A DNA stretch of 64,000 nt from Diplolepis rosae (lineage: Eukaryota; Arthropoda; Insecta; Hymenoptera; Diplolepididae). The DNA lies in contig JAPYXD010000710.1 of the NCBI GenBank assembly GCA_030998225.1, positions 32,689,501 to 32,753,500 of the forward strand. The letters run 5' to 3'. Positions 20,529 to 35,500 of this stretch are shown piece by piece. The stretch's first letter is position 1. Each line of letters begins with the position of its first letter. A model generated the notes under the pieces. That model made no database searches. It worked only from the letters and a program-made list of their open reading frames with translations, and was not told the origin of the DNA. The position numbers and the translations under genes are program-made.

Positions 20529-23500
20529 GTAAGCACATATGTCTGTAAATTCATCTCATCATTTATTTTGATCTATATTATTCATTGAAAGTTGCGCCAA
20601 AGAGTGTGGATGTTTTATGGTGTGGCCGTCAGCCGTTGTTGTTCGTTGGGCGCAGGGCACAGTTTCTCCAGGGCCGTACTTATTTCGTGTGTATGTTGAA
20701 CGGCATTATCATTATTAGTTATTTTTAATAAAGAATAGCATATACCGTGAAATTATTTATTTTTTTTACAGATATTAGAGTTACAATGAATAGGTTTATC
20801 GTAATCTCTTGTTAGAGCTTGAATATTATTAACAATGATTTTTGGCGCCATCTTTAAAATATTTTTAACGTTCGATAATATGTAATACGAAAATCAAAAT
20901 TTTTTATTTTTCATCATAATAAAAATGATATATCTTTAGGAGTAAAATTTTATGTTGTCTAGAAATTTTAGTTTGAGAAAGTTACGGTTTTTGAAAAGAG
21001 CTACAGTCTATTGTCTAAACTTTTCTAGATCTAAAAATCTTATCAAAAAGATTACTTTACCTAAGATTATTTATAAAACTTTTCTGATATCAAGAACTAC
21101 AACGTAACAAAATATTAATAGTCCATAGCGTCTTTTTTTCCACAGAAGGAGTTCAAATTCTTTAAATATATACAATACATGCTGGTTATCTCAAATAATT
21201 TTAAAAAATTTTTAATCGGTGTTGAAAAGTAATTATAGGCTACTTTTCAAACTATCTTGAAATTCTCGTGAATTTTGCATCGAGTAAGCCCTAAGAGACT
21301 AGTATTGTAATTTTTAATTTACAAATTATCAGAAAAATGTAAGCATAATTTTTGCCAATGTTTTTCCTTATTTTTTTAAAAATAGATTAATCAAAAAATT
21401 ACTTATGAAATCATTAAGTTAAAGAATGCAGCTACATAATGCTTTTTGATTTTTTGTTCCTGTAATTTCCAATTAGAAGTCAGCGAAAGAAATTCTAGTG
21501 TGAAAATATGTATTAAATAAAACTTTAGTCTTGAAAAAAAGATAAATCTATGTATAATGTTTATTTTTATGTGATATTTTCAAAAATTAAGTAAAATTTT
21601 TTTCAAATGCATAATGAGAGTACGTTTTCGGAGAAAATATTTAGAATCTCTTGGAGACCGAGCGAAGAGACAGGTTCTAAAATCGAAGAAGCGTTTACAG
21701 AGTCCAACACAAATGCTCTGGCCAGGGTGACTGGAACAGAGAAGGGCTAGAGAGGAGGGGGCGGGAGTTGGTCTGTAATAATTAGTACAATTACCACACA
21801 AGGCCAACCACTGACTACTCCCTCTCCCCTGGTCGCTGCTCAAGAGTCAAGCCCGTGCTCGGTAATTATGGATAATTACGTCCTCGATATTCCTGAAACA
21901 TCTCTGAAGACCCTGCCGTTCTCGTCTCTTTCGAACTGTGCGATCCATTTCGCAGTTCATCCACCCTATTTATAATTGCTTTACGAATATGATATGCATT
22001 ATCTATCTAGTCGATTTTTAGAACATTATCTGAAGCCGAGACTTTGGATCTATTTTTTTAATTCTGAAAAATTCTTTATACACATCGGATTTTATTCATT
22101 TGTTTTCTCCTTTAGAATCGTTAAAGTCAGTTTGTGCAAGAAGTCATTAAATATTTCAGGCATTGAATGTTTCTCATTTTTATTATTTCTGTTTGAGGGT
22201 TCCAGTGAAAAAGTCGTTAGAGCTGGATAGTTTGTTCATTATGAGGTAAGACGAAGGTGAACTGGTTGATACATGATATGAAACTTGAGAGAATGTTCGG
22301 TTTGTTGGTGAAAAAAAAATGAAATCTACACAGAATCTAAATTTCCGACGAGATCAACACAGGGCATTTTCGACACCCCTAATGTCCCTAAGCATTGGCT
22401 GAGAATTGATTTCTGAACCTTAGTGTCACAATGGCACGATGTTTTAAGGTTTTAAAAAGGGCGACTTAGTACGCTGGCTTGAAAAGAAAGAGAGAAGACG
22501 AGTGCTTTGAAATATTAAGTGACTGATGGATGAGACTCCTGAGGGAAAAGAAGAGGAAAAGTGCGAAGCACAAAAAAGGGAGAAAGAAAATTCGAGCCTC
22601 TTATTCAGCTTTTCCGCACTTTGATCCCCCTCATTTCTTTGAAATCGTAACTCCCACATGCGATCTTTCAAGACTTTCCAAACTTCCTGATTAGAAGCGT
22701 ATTGTCTTGCTGACGTATCGAAGGGAGCTGCTTTTTTTTTAAAGAACTATAATTTTCAGAATTAATATTGTCACTCTTTCCTGGAAGTTTATTGTGGATT
22801 CTCTAATTATAGGTGGACCTGATCACGACGTGATGTATTTCGCAAGTTATTTTGAACGATGCATTGGGTATAACGAAGGTGCACGACATACAGATCGTTA
22901 TCGACTCGTTCTGGAAATATTCCTCACATGTTTGGAATCCAGGGCTGTAACGAGTGCCGTTTCACGCATGATCGGTCGATTTTATATGTCGAAGAGTCGA
23001 TAATCATCGTAGCTTGGACTCGGAATATTTGGTTTTGGATGTTGTACTGAAAAGAGTACTTCACTTATCCCTTGAGGGTGCAAGCTCAATTCCTTTGGCA
23101 TCGAGGCGCTCGCATAAACGAAGTGATATTCTAGGCGCGAGCGCGTTCGTTAGTCGGTTTGGATAAAAACTATCCACGGTTAGTTACACTGTTCCTTTGC
23201 CAATCACAAAAACGAAAAGCCCAGAAAAGGATGACTATATAGAGTCGAAAAATAAAAGCGGTGAGAGCTAAACTCATCATTATTGCGATCTACCTTATTA
23301 TTGTAAATCTAAATTGAAAAAGTATATCAGATTATATGTATGTGTGAAATTGAATAGAGAAATTTGATAGAGATTATAGAGAATTTTACACATGATTCCA
23401 TGAGCAATTGCATCAGCTAAAAGTCAATAGTAATCAATTGATAATGTCACATGTTATATTAATTTCCTAGGAAATAATTCATTCAAAGGATTTTCATTTT

Positions 23501-26500
23501 TCACAGATGAGAGATTCAAAGCTTAATCAAGATCTTCCTTCTTAAAGAATCTTAAGTCAAAAAACATAAATGAAATAGAGTTTTATCTATGTATTATTTT
23601 GATAAGGATCTGATCAAAAGGCACTTGTAATTAGAATCAATCTTATCTTAGGAATAATTCACGTTTTTAACTTCAAGCTCAATACTGTGACATAAGATAA
23701 GTGATATTGCTTATCGATTAAGACAAAATTTTTAAATGATAGCCAATATTTGCGCATCAAGAAAATACTAAAGTTAAGAAAAAATATTTGAAAAGTTTAT
23801 TCATAAATTCAAGCTCACAATAATCTAAATTTAAAAAATTTGAATTGTATGAAATTGTAACCTCCGAACCAAAGTCAAATGCAGCAGTAAATCAAATGCT
23901 TCAGATAAAGAATGCGTTTGACTTGCAATTCAACATGCCTTTGGAATTCGAAGAGCTCGACGTACTAGCGGCCAAACATCCTCAGTATTCTCCATTGAAA
24001 GCATAAACTGCTAATTCTCTATTTTCAGTCTAAGGTATGATTTAAATTTAAAGATATCATCACAAGAATCATTTTCTAGCGATCTTGATTATAAATTCTT
24101 AAATATATATTTTTTGTTTCTGAATAATTATTCGTAGTTGTAATAGCAGTACTTTTTTCTTTAATTATACATATATATATATATGAAGAAGAGAAATTAA
24201 TATTCCATCAAAAAAGTGCTTCTATTGTTCCAGTTTGAGAGTTTATGATATTGAAAAATCCCGTTTCTTGAATAAACCGTTTTGTTGATCTTTTCAAGGT
24301 TGCTTTTCTTGAATTACTTTATAATTCAAGCAAGACTAAAAACTGAATATCCGTTATATTCTTATTTTATTAACGTAAAAAGAACGACTTGTATGAATAG
24401 AAATTCCAATTACATTTAATTCGTCATTGATCCATGTAAATATGACGTTTAGCAGTCGAGATTGTAATCTCAATTCATCAATAAAATATGACCTTTATTT
24501 ACTTTTACCATAACCTGACGATCTTTAAAAGGCATATAAATCAAATTAATACCGACATTTCTTTCTTAGAAGTATTACAAAATTTCTTCCTAATAATTAC
24601 TTTCTTTATTTTTTATAACAGCATTTTGATAATTTAAAAAATCGTTATATTGTACTTTTCTAAAGCTATTCTTAAAAATTCATTTCTAGTTACAGTTCCT
24701 CACGAAGCATTCAGGAATGCTGAACTTTCGATTTGCATTGGTCTTAAAATTGGAATCGGCAATCGCTCATATCAAAGTGCCTTGGCGCTTAGAGTAATTT
24801 CTCTCGCTGAAGACTTTGATTTAGATGGCAATGATTTCCAAGTTGGCTACTTCTTATCTGCTGATGTCTCTCAATGAAAACCAAGTACACATGCAGGGAC
24901 GTAAAGTAGCAACTCTGTAAGCCAACAGCACGTCACAAAAGTTGCCACTAATGATGCAAAGAGGAATGCTGTCCTTCAACGCGTGACCACGTCGGTAGCC
25001 ATTTGTAATTCCCCAAGAAAAAGTTTAGAAAAAGTGAAATCAAAGTGTGATGATGGGGGTCGGCTACCCACAATTAGTGACACACGCTGGCAGCCATAAT
25101 TAAAATCCTGTGCTCCTTTCCTACCAGACTTGAGACCTTCGTTTCCTCTCGTTCCGCTCATTTTCTCCTTCTCGCACTTCGAGAAACTAATCGAGACTCT
25201 GCCACTTGACTTTTTGCTTCTCGATCGCGGCAAATACTCCCCGTGGACTTAAGGTCGATTTACGGACATTGGCATGTCTAACCCTTGTCGAAAGGTTCTT
25301 ACCAAACGTAATTGCAGTATCGCGAAAGTGATAGATGTCCATAGAGATTCTTAAGATCGACGCACAAGGCCTGAATTAATGTCTAGGATCACCGAGATCT
25401 CTAACACTTTCCTGAAACAAAATCTCTTTCTCCAAAGAAGAGTTCTTCGTAACTTCAGGTGTGGATTTCAGTGTCTACAACATTTCTCGAACAAGGAACT
25501 TGTCTAGTGACTTTTTATAGTCATCTAGATCTACTGCTCCAAATTGAACTGAAATCAAATCTTGCTTGTTTAACATATATAGTACCAAATCCCCCTGGAC
25601 TAATTCTTTGACCACTTTCCATCATGAAATACAAGAATTGTTAGATTGCTGTGTCAGAACCAAAACGTAATTAAAGCTTTTAATTAATATCACAGTAGCC
25701 CGAGGTGGTTTGTGTCCGACAGTAAATGACTTTTCAGGTCCACGCACCTGTGTTAATTGCATATAGCCTCCGTCTTCTTTTTTATTCTCCTCTCTTTTTC
25801 CAATTGTTGCTCCGTTTGAACCATGAGGAGGATAGACGAAGTAAATCTGAATTAAAATTAGAGGGTTGAGAGGAAGAGAGCAACAAGTATCTCGTTATGA
25901 AGCGCAAAAACATTCCTAATTATCCTCCTCCCCTTAAAGTAAGGCCAGACAAAAACCGCCTTGATTACATTTTCATATAATTTCATCGTCAGCGCCATTA
26001 GGCTCCCCCTAAATTGGATCGATTCTTCAATGCGCTTCGCCTAATTGGTCGTTATAATTTATTGAAACCAAGAGTTTTCCATATGCCGCTTTAGATAATT
26101 CAACCTAATGACAGACAGGTGCTTATAATGCAATTTCCGCAATAATTATATTTAATTTTGATTTGTTTTATTGCAGTGGTACAGTGTTGACTGCAGTAAG
26201 TTTCGAGAAGACATCCTGAAACTATGGGTTCCTCTAGGAGCAGGTCCCAATCAAAATTTACCAGACAAGGCCGCAGAATCTTTTCTTTCGAGGTCCATTG
26301 AACGATCCAATTCCTTGCTTTTACAAACCTGGCACTATCTGGCCCGGACGATCTTGTCCTCTTTCATTAGCCGAACTTCCGTCAATGGGTAAGTAAATTA
26401 AACATTCTTATTCCCGTAAAATTTAAAAAACAACTTCTCAATTTGTTCTATTGAGTTTGTGCACCATGACAACACCTACGAATCAATAGACTTATGGTGG

Positions 26501-29500
26501 AATATATAAACAATTTTGCTTTTTGGTGAACAGTAAATAACAACAGGGAAAGATGTAATAATTTAAAGACGATATGTTAATAAAAGAAAAATAGAATGTA
26601 AAAAATCCTAATATAGTATAAGGGTATTTTCGAAACATTTTCAAAGGTAACTTGATTCTCTGTTTCTTTTTCTCTTTAAAATCTCTATAATTAAAAATCA
26701 AGAAAGAAAAAAAGTTTAAGCCATAATTCACAGAAATATTTTCTCCTTCTTTCATACTAAGCATCAAGTGAGTTGAAGACTTAACGATACAATATAATTC
26801 AATTTGTTGATAATATTTTAGTTTCCCTATAAAAAAAGTATAATTCATTAGCATTTGTGTACTATTCTGATATGTTTAAAAGAGTACAAATTTTTGCCCT
26901 AAAAAAACTCTATTTTCCTTCAAATCAAACTACTAAATTGTTAGGGTCTTTATATTTTGACCTGAAGATTGAGTCGCCTGGGTGCGGCTTTGCACGTGAA
27001 TCGTAACAGACGACTCAGTATAATCTGAACATAAATGGTTTGTAAACAGTGATAAATAGAACTTGATTGTGTACATATATATATATTGATTAAAAAAGGA
27101 TTTCAAGCGATAGCGTATGAAATATTCTTTGATCCATAAACTCTGTTTGAAGTAAATTTATTGGCTTCGTGTCATTTGTTTCGTATTAAGTTATGTTTGA
27201 GACTTTCATAATGGTGCATATATTCGTAAAATTTATAGAAAGTTCGGTACTTATTTTTACAACTTGTCTTGTTTAGTAGATTTTACAAAAATTCCAATTC
27301 AATCAACAGGTTTTCTCTACATTTTACCTATCTTCCAGTAAAATCTGCCAAACTCGAATTTTATGTATTTTGTAGATTTCACTAGACGCTATGTGAAACG
27401 TACAGAAAATCTATTGATGAAGCTTAACTTCTCACAAACTAATTATTATGCGAATATTATTGATAAAATTTCCTCATAATTGTGTGGTAGCATGCGTGAC
27501 GACGAAATGCGACTCATGTCACGCGTTGCTTTGCTTATTACATTTAGCAGGTTAAAGCAGCAAATTTTTACACGCATGTCGTGATACTCACATAGTGTGA
27601 GTGAGATGTATCGCGCGTCTGTTATTTGTCCAGGAGCAAAAAAATATTTTTTTGCTTTCAAAGTCTCATAATCTGGATTTGCTTCCGATTCAAATAAAAT
27701 CAAGTGCTAGAACTTGAGTCCATCTAACACTACACAAAATGTTGATGATGGACAGGTTATGAAGTAGAAAATGTTGTAGTTGGGACATTGAATGACGACG
27801 ATCATTACCTTGATTCAGATGAAAAGGGGAATCGAGTTAAGGTAGGGGTGAGGCCCTGGGTAAGGCAAGATCGTTTCTGAGGTGATGAAAGGGGGCCTTC
27901 CTTTCTCGGCGGTTAATTAATAACCACGGAGATACGATCTCCGCCTATCTCTCTGTCCGAGGCTCGACAAGCTGGTGGCAAAGGGCCCAAGCATACATGC
28001 TCGCTAAGATGAAGCAAGGTGGGCTGCAGCCATGGTTATTGATGGCTAGCTTTGTTTGCCCCCCGAACCGTTTATTAAAATCCAACGCAGGTGATTAACC
28101 TCTCCCTGACTACGTCCTCGTATACCAGCTACTAGGCGCGATCGACGATCAAAACGACCACGGTGCAACCTCTTTCATCCTGCACGATCAACTAACTAAC
28201 GTCTCATTCGAAAGGAGTCTGTAATTTACATGCACTCCGTTTTCAACCTCGGTAGTCACTTGCATCCCGCCTTCTTTCATTGGACTCAATCATCTCCATA
28301 GAGATGTGTCAGAAAGCTGTCAGCTTAGACAATTAATCTATTAGAGCCAGAATCCAAAACTTATACTACTTTATTCTTTTCATAGAGAGTTTTTTTTATG
28401 ATTGTAATAATTTGCTCGTAAATTTGTTCTGTTTCAGAAGGAATTTCTTAACTCATCAAGGGCCTGGTTGGTTTAAATTTCACTTCCAGAAGAATCTTCT
28501 TGTTAGCAATTCAGAAAATGATCTTCGTCTTCGCTGGATAATTGTTAAAACAGCCTATTTTAAATCTGAGAATTGCGAGCTTAAACTAATTTGAGTTTCA
28601 CTTCTGTTACATGCCTTGAATTGTAGCACTCATGTCTGTAAATGCCCACTTTAGGTTTAAGTCAGCAGCGAAGGAGTTAAAGAGCAACGATGAACGATTA
28701 CCCGCTTCCGTTGTGCTGCAATTACTGTAGCTGCAGTTCAACAGGTGAACATTTCACGATGAATTCTCTCACCAACGGGAAAGGAGCGACAATGAAAGTA
28801 TGCGTCTTTCTCAAGTCGACAGAGCATCGATCTTCATCAATCGACTTTCCAACGAGTGTGTGAACTTCTAAGTCTAAATTTTCTTTGGAATTCTCTGTCA
28901 CAATGATTGTAGTGTTTTAAAAATATTTCTCTCAATGTCTACCTTCTATTATCCGCGCATATAAGGACTGGCGAATCTAAGTCTCTAGACGTGCCTGTTT
29001 TTCGGAAGTATTTTGATGGTTCTAGAGACTCGAAAACGAGAAATCTGACCTCAATGAAAGGAACGAGTCACCTGGGTGATGATCTTGTATGTCTCGCTGG
29101 GAATATTAATTACTTTCCTCCACTGCCTATACTATGTTCCATGTTACTCTTGGTTCGAAATTCGTTTGTTTCACAAATTAATCATAATTAGCGGCAAGAT
29201 GTCTTCTATCAAAGTGTCGCTTCGAGATGAAAAAAAGTAAAACACCTTAGGGAGAACGAGAGAGACAAAGAAAAGAAAGCAGTCACTTGAATCGTGCATC
29301 CGTTCTATCTTTCCTCTTTTTGGCTCTTTTTCCTTCCATTTTTTTGGCTTATTCCCTTCTTTCCAACTTTTGACGTTGCCTCTTTGACTCTCTCTTCTTT
29401 TTTAAATCTTGATTCTTGCTTTTGATTGATTCTGTTCTCCTTTCTTCAAGACTGATTTTTCCCCTCTTATTTTCTTCATGCTGCTGTTTCTTTTCTTCTT

Positions 29501-32500
29501 GATCCGAGGCCCATGCAGTGTCCAGTTGATTTTATTTCTTCCAAAATTACGCCTAATTCCATCAGGATGGTGCGCAGGTGGCAGCCATTGCCTTCCTCCG
29601 AATCCATTTTGCTTCATTCACGCTTCCGAGGTTAATTAAAATTGATTGGTACCTACCCAACTTCGAATTGTTATTGCCTCTAATTGCGGGTTGGAACTAT
29701 ACTTCAGCTCGTTTAACATTTCCCTTCTCTTATTTTTCTTCTAGTTTAATTGCTTAACATTGTTATTCTCTGCCACTGTGCTGTCGTTAATCACATTTGT
29801 CAGTTATTTTCCGCATCGTCAAACTTTTGCTCAAACTTCGGTCTTCATGTTTCTCTGACTTCTAATGTTTTAAGAGCTAATGACACTAATTGCTCGTTAC
29901 TTCTATTTATTATTCTTCATTTTATATCAAGTCTTTATTTCTAGTATTTACATTTCTAGGTGGTCTTTATCGCTTCTCTTCCCTGAATTTATCACCTATC
30001 CCTTTTCTCTCTTCGGTTGAATTATATCTTCTTATCTGTATCTATATATTTAATGTTATTTAAACCTCGACCAATATTTACTTTTAAGGAAATTGAAAGA
30101 GAAGTTTCATTCAATTTGAGCATAATATTATGCTGTTTAGGGAAATCTCAAAAAATACAGACATACTAACATTTTCCATTAAGTTAAGATATTTTATCTC
30201 CGAATAGAAGAAAGGAAAAAGAGCTTTGAAGGATCGAAGAACCAGTCATTAGTGGATGGAATGAAAAAAGCTGATCCATGTTGAGATATTTACTTGAACC
30301 GGATTGCGAAGGGTTGGAAATGGGTGGTACACATTGGTAGAGAAGTCGGTGTTGAATGCTGACGAGAAACGAGGAGGGCATTTGGGCCCCTTAGTCAGAC
30401 GAAACCCAGTAGCCAGTTTTTGTCTTACCACAAGGCACAGTCATGGGGGTCTATGGTGTATCAAAGTGGGGAATCGACGAGAGAAGGGGGTGTTTAGTTC
30501 CGCGCGCCACCTGTTACCTCCCTGTTTCGTCTCCGACCCCCCGATCTTGTCTCCTCAGGGTGATCAGACCCCCAAGTCTCCTAGTGTACAAACAAGTCGC
30601 TTCTACAATGTTAAACACGCGCTGAAGTTAATCTGAACACAAAAATAATTTTTAATCCAACAGGATTTCCTCTTAAATATAGTTAAATTTTAATGATCTT
30701 TTTTTTTACTAACTTGAATTTTTGAAAATGTTGTATTTCTTATTTTGATCCAAACTTCATCAAAAGGAGTTAACAAGTTCGAGAGCTCACACTATAGTAC
30801 ATTTTTTAGAGTAAATAATATTTAGAAAAAATGAATTTTTTTGGAATACTGTCAACAACTTTCGAATGTTAATCAATGAAAATCTTGTAATTGAGGAAAA
30901 AGTATTTTCAAAATCAAAATAATTTTAAGAGAAAAATAGTGTTTGAAACTTATTATTGTTGGAATATATTTCAAAAAACTATTCTATGGGGGAGGGGAAG
31001 GTTTTTAAAAAATTGCGAAAGGTGGTCGAGGATTTTTCGCAGTTTTTTTATTTTGACTATCTGTCCATCACGTTTTTTAAGAGAAAGTGTGGAAAATTTT
31101 ATCGCAAATAAAACGTGCGATCATAAGTTTCATTAGAATAAAGATTTCTCGAGTGTCTGTCAAAGCCTTCCTTAAATTCTAGAGCTTTCAATGTCACTTT
31201 CCAATTTCATGACAACATTTCTCTACCCACGTAGAAATTGCCAGGCCTGACGTTAGTTTCGCAATGGAAGGCCGAACCTGGCTTGGGCCCGACTTAGTGC
31301 TGTAGACAAACTTGGCCGCCAGGCCTGGGCCCAGCATAGGCCATGCCGAAATTTCTGCACGGGAAATTTTGAAAATTAAAAATTCTGCCAATGCTGCTTT
31401 CTTATTTTGTTTGTTTTTATTGTGAAGGGTGTATAACTTTTTGAATTTAATGCAGCTTGCAGCCGATGGTTCAATTTATTACCAAAATGCAAAATAATAC
31501 AAGTTTTATCGACAAATATTACAAGTACCGTAGCCATGTATCGTGCAATCACCTCGTGCTTGTAAATTCAGCTCCTGCAGTTTATGAGCTTCTTTATGTT
31601 TATGAGTCTACGGCCTTTCCACTGCGTAGGCCACGTACACTCCTAAAGTCGACCGTGCGCGAAAAGACCAGATTATAAACGATAGAATAATTACGCTACT
31701 CAAAGCGGCAGTAATTCATCGATGTGATACATGCTTTATGAAAGAGTTCATACGTATGACGTTATTTATAAACTGAACTATCCCTGATTGAGCACTTAAG
31801 CATTGCAAAGATTGTATCTATGTCTTCTATTATCTGCTGTAAAACATGTCCTCCATTCATTTCAAGTGAAACTAAACGTAACGAATCTTTTATTAGTTTG
31901 AAACTACTGTATATTTCAGATTATTTTACATATTTATTAAAGGATTTAAGTATACAGTTTGTTATGTTAAAAATTCATCTAAATTTATTATATATTCTTT
32001 TCCGCTTTCTTTGGAAATTGAAGGGACTTTAGAAAGAAATATTTCAGATTTTTCCTTTAAATAAAATAATAAAAATAATGCAAATAAATTAAATATTTAA
32101 AGAATTTGAAAATCTTTCTGTGGAAAAAAAGACGCTTTCGACTGCGCTGGGATTCGAGCCCAGGTCTTTCGATTGCCGGTCGACTGTTCTTTCCACAGAA
32201 AGATTTTCAAATTCTTTAAATATCATAGATTTTTTGTGGCCGGAATCGATAGACAAATTTGAGTTGTATTTGGATTATGTGATTCCGCCAATAAATAATC
32301 TATAATTTTCATCTGATTCAAACTTTTGATGACTTATTTCATTTAAGATAAAATGTTCCCCATTTTTACCAAAATGGAAAACCCGATAAATTAAAGATAT
32401 AAATAAAAAAGTAATGAAATAATCGGTTTGACTAAGTTTTCGTCAGACTGTCCGTGTAATAACTATATGAATAGAGTTTTGTGTTTTTAAAAATGTTTTG

Positions 32501-35500
32501 GATAAAAGTTGCAATTATTTTTATTTTTAATGATCCAGGATTTACTTTATTCGTGGAAAGATTCTCTACAAGTCCCTTTGATTGGTTTTTATTAAATTAA
32601 AAATTATCTAAGAAACAAATTTTATGCAAATAACAACTGTATAATTAATTGATCAAAACCAACCACAAGCGTTGTAGAGAATCTTTCAAGGAATAAAGTA
32701 GGTCCTAGATCATATTGCTAGAAAAACAATTTTAATTGGAAATATTTTTTTCCAAGTTCATTACGAATTATTTACAATGAACCACAAAAATATTTCACTT
32801 GATTTTATAAATCACTTTGCCGTTGTCAAGAAAATTATTTAAAAATTGAATAAATATTTATTTGAAATGAAGTGTCAATTGTGAAAAGATGCAATTAATG
32901 TCTTGAATATTGTATGATGATTCTCTGAAATTAACTTTATTTTCTATAGAAATAGAGGCCTCATGAGTGGAACAATAATTATTTTTGAAAACCTTTAATC
33001 TGAAGGTTGAGATATATAGGGTCAGAATATTCTTAATTTCTTGACACCTTCGATCAGATAACAATACTCTATTTGCTAGGACATTTATATATAATAATAT
33101 CCATCTGTCTCCCTTTTCTTATGCAGTAATACTTAGACCACTGCACGAACGTGTCATTTGGGTGGCACCAGTAAATACGATTTTAATGAGAACCGAAACC
33201 CCATAGGATTAATGCATGGGAAGCAGGTTATCGTGGCGCACTTTCGTAATTGCGCTAGGGCCGGAATACCTAATTTTCCAGAAACTAAAGAAACACATGT
33301 TACTAGGAAGAAATTACCGACTGCACGGTAATAAAAAAAATAGTAGGTGACGTTGGCCTCATCGCTGGGAACATTATCGGTTAATGCTGCTGATGTGTTG
33401 GCGCAGGCGACACTCCACCAAGAGACGTTCATATCAGCTTAACCCATAAAAAAGAGAAAATGCAGTTGTACAAATTACTATTGCAGTTACATTCCATATG
33501 ATTCAATCAACCAATTCGTTTTAGTGGAATCTGCTAAAGAAGTTCATTAAATTCACCTCATAATAATAACAATAACTGTAACATCAGTTTTTGTAATTAC
33601 AAACTGAATTCTTGATCCGGAATCAGGTTGCGAAGAATTTGTTTTTATTTTTGAAATAAAAATATCAGATACACAGTAAACATAAATATTTAGAAAAAAT
33701 TAAAATGTTTGAAAAATTATTTCAAAAATGTTGTTCAATGGAACAGAGTTTCATCTGCATTAGAAAAATTATTGGGTGGAATGACCATTTCTATTAATTA
33801 AGGGTAGGATAAACTGTCATTTGAAGTTGCGTTAATTAATAAAATTTTCATTCCAATTAATCGAATAGATGATTCACATTTTTCAAACTAAATGGTTGTC
33901 CAATCTAACCACTTTGATCATTGTTTTCTATATTTATAATATCTAAATTTTCTGACTCAGTCAAAAAAATTTCAATCTTTAATCAGTTTTTACATTTTTC
34001 ACCACACGTTGAAACTTTTTATATCAATTTTTACTATAGTATTTTTCAATTTAGGGAAAAACGTATCACTTTGAGAATTTTTGTTAGTAAAAATACTAAA
34101 GTTTATAATAATGATATGAAACTTTAGTATGAACTGTAGTAAAATTGTCTATGAACTATGCTGAAGTTTCATATCATTATTATAAAGTTTAGTATTTTTA
34201 CTAGAAAAAATTCTCAAAGTGATACATTTTTCCCTAAATTGAAAAATACTATAGTAAAAATTGATATAAAAAGTTTCTCCGTGCAAATATTAAGATTTCC
34301 AGTTTTTCACATTCAAATATTTCTTATAAATTTAATTCCTTTTTTTCAATTTCATAGATCTTGAAATATTGTTGAATTTTTCGGTCTTGTCCTTTCCTCT
34401 GATTTTTTTTCTTGAAGAAATCCCACAATTATTTACTATTTGATTAATTTTTAAATTTTTTACGAATGTTATTTACGTCATAAGATAAACAGCGTTACTC
34501 CATAAGTAATAGCTTAATATTACAGTAAAAGCATTGGAAATTATTGTTTGGAATGATCATTTTTATTAATTAAGGGTAGGATAAATGGTCACTTGAAGTT
34601 GCATTAATTATTAAAATTGTCATTCCAATTAATCGAATAGATGATTCATATTTTTCAAACTAAATGGTTGTCCAATCTAAACATTTTGATCATTGTTTTT
34701 AATATATAAATTATCTAAATTTTCTGACTCAATCAAAAAAATTTTCAATCTTTAAACAATTTTTACATTTTTTACCAGATATTTCATTCCTTTTTTTCAA
34801 TTTCATAGATCTTGAGATATTGTGAATTTTTCCGTCTAGCCCTTTCTTCTAATTTTTTTTCTTGAAGAAATCCCACGATTTTTTACTATTTGATTTATTT
34901 CTTTATTTTTTATGAGTGTGATTTACATCTTGAGATAAACAGCGTTACTCCATTAGTACTAGCTCAATATTATAGTCAAAAAATTGATGAAAATTTCTAC
35001 AAATTGTTATTCGTTTGTTTACTAATTACTTTTAAAAACGTTCATAACTACTAATCGAATCACCAGATGATTACTAATAATTAGTAGAATTTTTAATCGA
35101 TTTTAATTTGTGGTCTACTTTTTATTAAATCAGATTCAGTGAGTAATACCTTTTTTATCTAGTATCTAGCAATTATTTACAAACCATTTTAGAAAATTAT
35201 CCATATTTCGTTTTAGTGGTATCTGCTAAAAAAGTTCATTAAATTCAGCTGATAATAATAATAATAACTGTAACATAAGTTTTTATAATAAAAAACTGAA
35301 TTCTTGATCAGAAATCAGGTTGTGAAGAATTCTCTCATTATAAATAATGTTCATTAAATTTTTTCCAGGAAGATTAGCTGGTTTGAGTCTATTGTAACCT
35401 TTCAGGTTGGGGGTGAAAGGTACATTGATCGGTCAACACGTCGATAAGTTCTCTTTTGTTTTTTCCATTCACCACCCCAAGTTTTTCTTTTTTCATGTCA

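Larger units (their letters stand above)
20529..26176 (+). other. METTL9 intron 1 (5.6 kb)
   Basis: Bounded by GTAAGC and TTTTATTGCAG. It holds a fragment of the tRNA-arm repeat (21128-21172), an (AT)n run near 24171, and mostly unique-looking A+T-rich sequence with G+C-richer patches near 21640-21900, 22440-22660 and 24880-25250. No nested gene is supported. Confidence 0.7.

Noticed and set aside
22794..23003. 69-codon frame starting at an alternative start codon in METTL9 intron 1.
   Set aside because: No recognisable domain, no flanking splice sites in phase with METTL9 exons, and no ATG at its start.
24650..24877. 75-codon frame with protein-like composition in METTL9 intron 1.
   Set aside because: It does not start with ATG, and METTL9 exons 1 and 2 already join in phase without it. 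No similarity recognised.
32140..32180. Possible tRNA gene on the minus strand.
   Set aside because: Only an anticodon-like stem and a perfect T-arm are present. The acceptor stem and A-box/D-arm are missing and the segment is repeated elsewhere as part of a mobile element.
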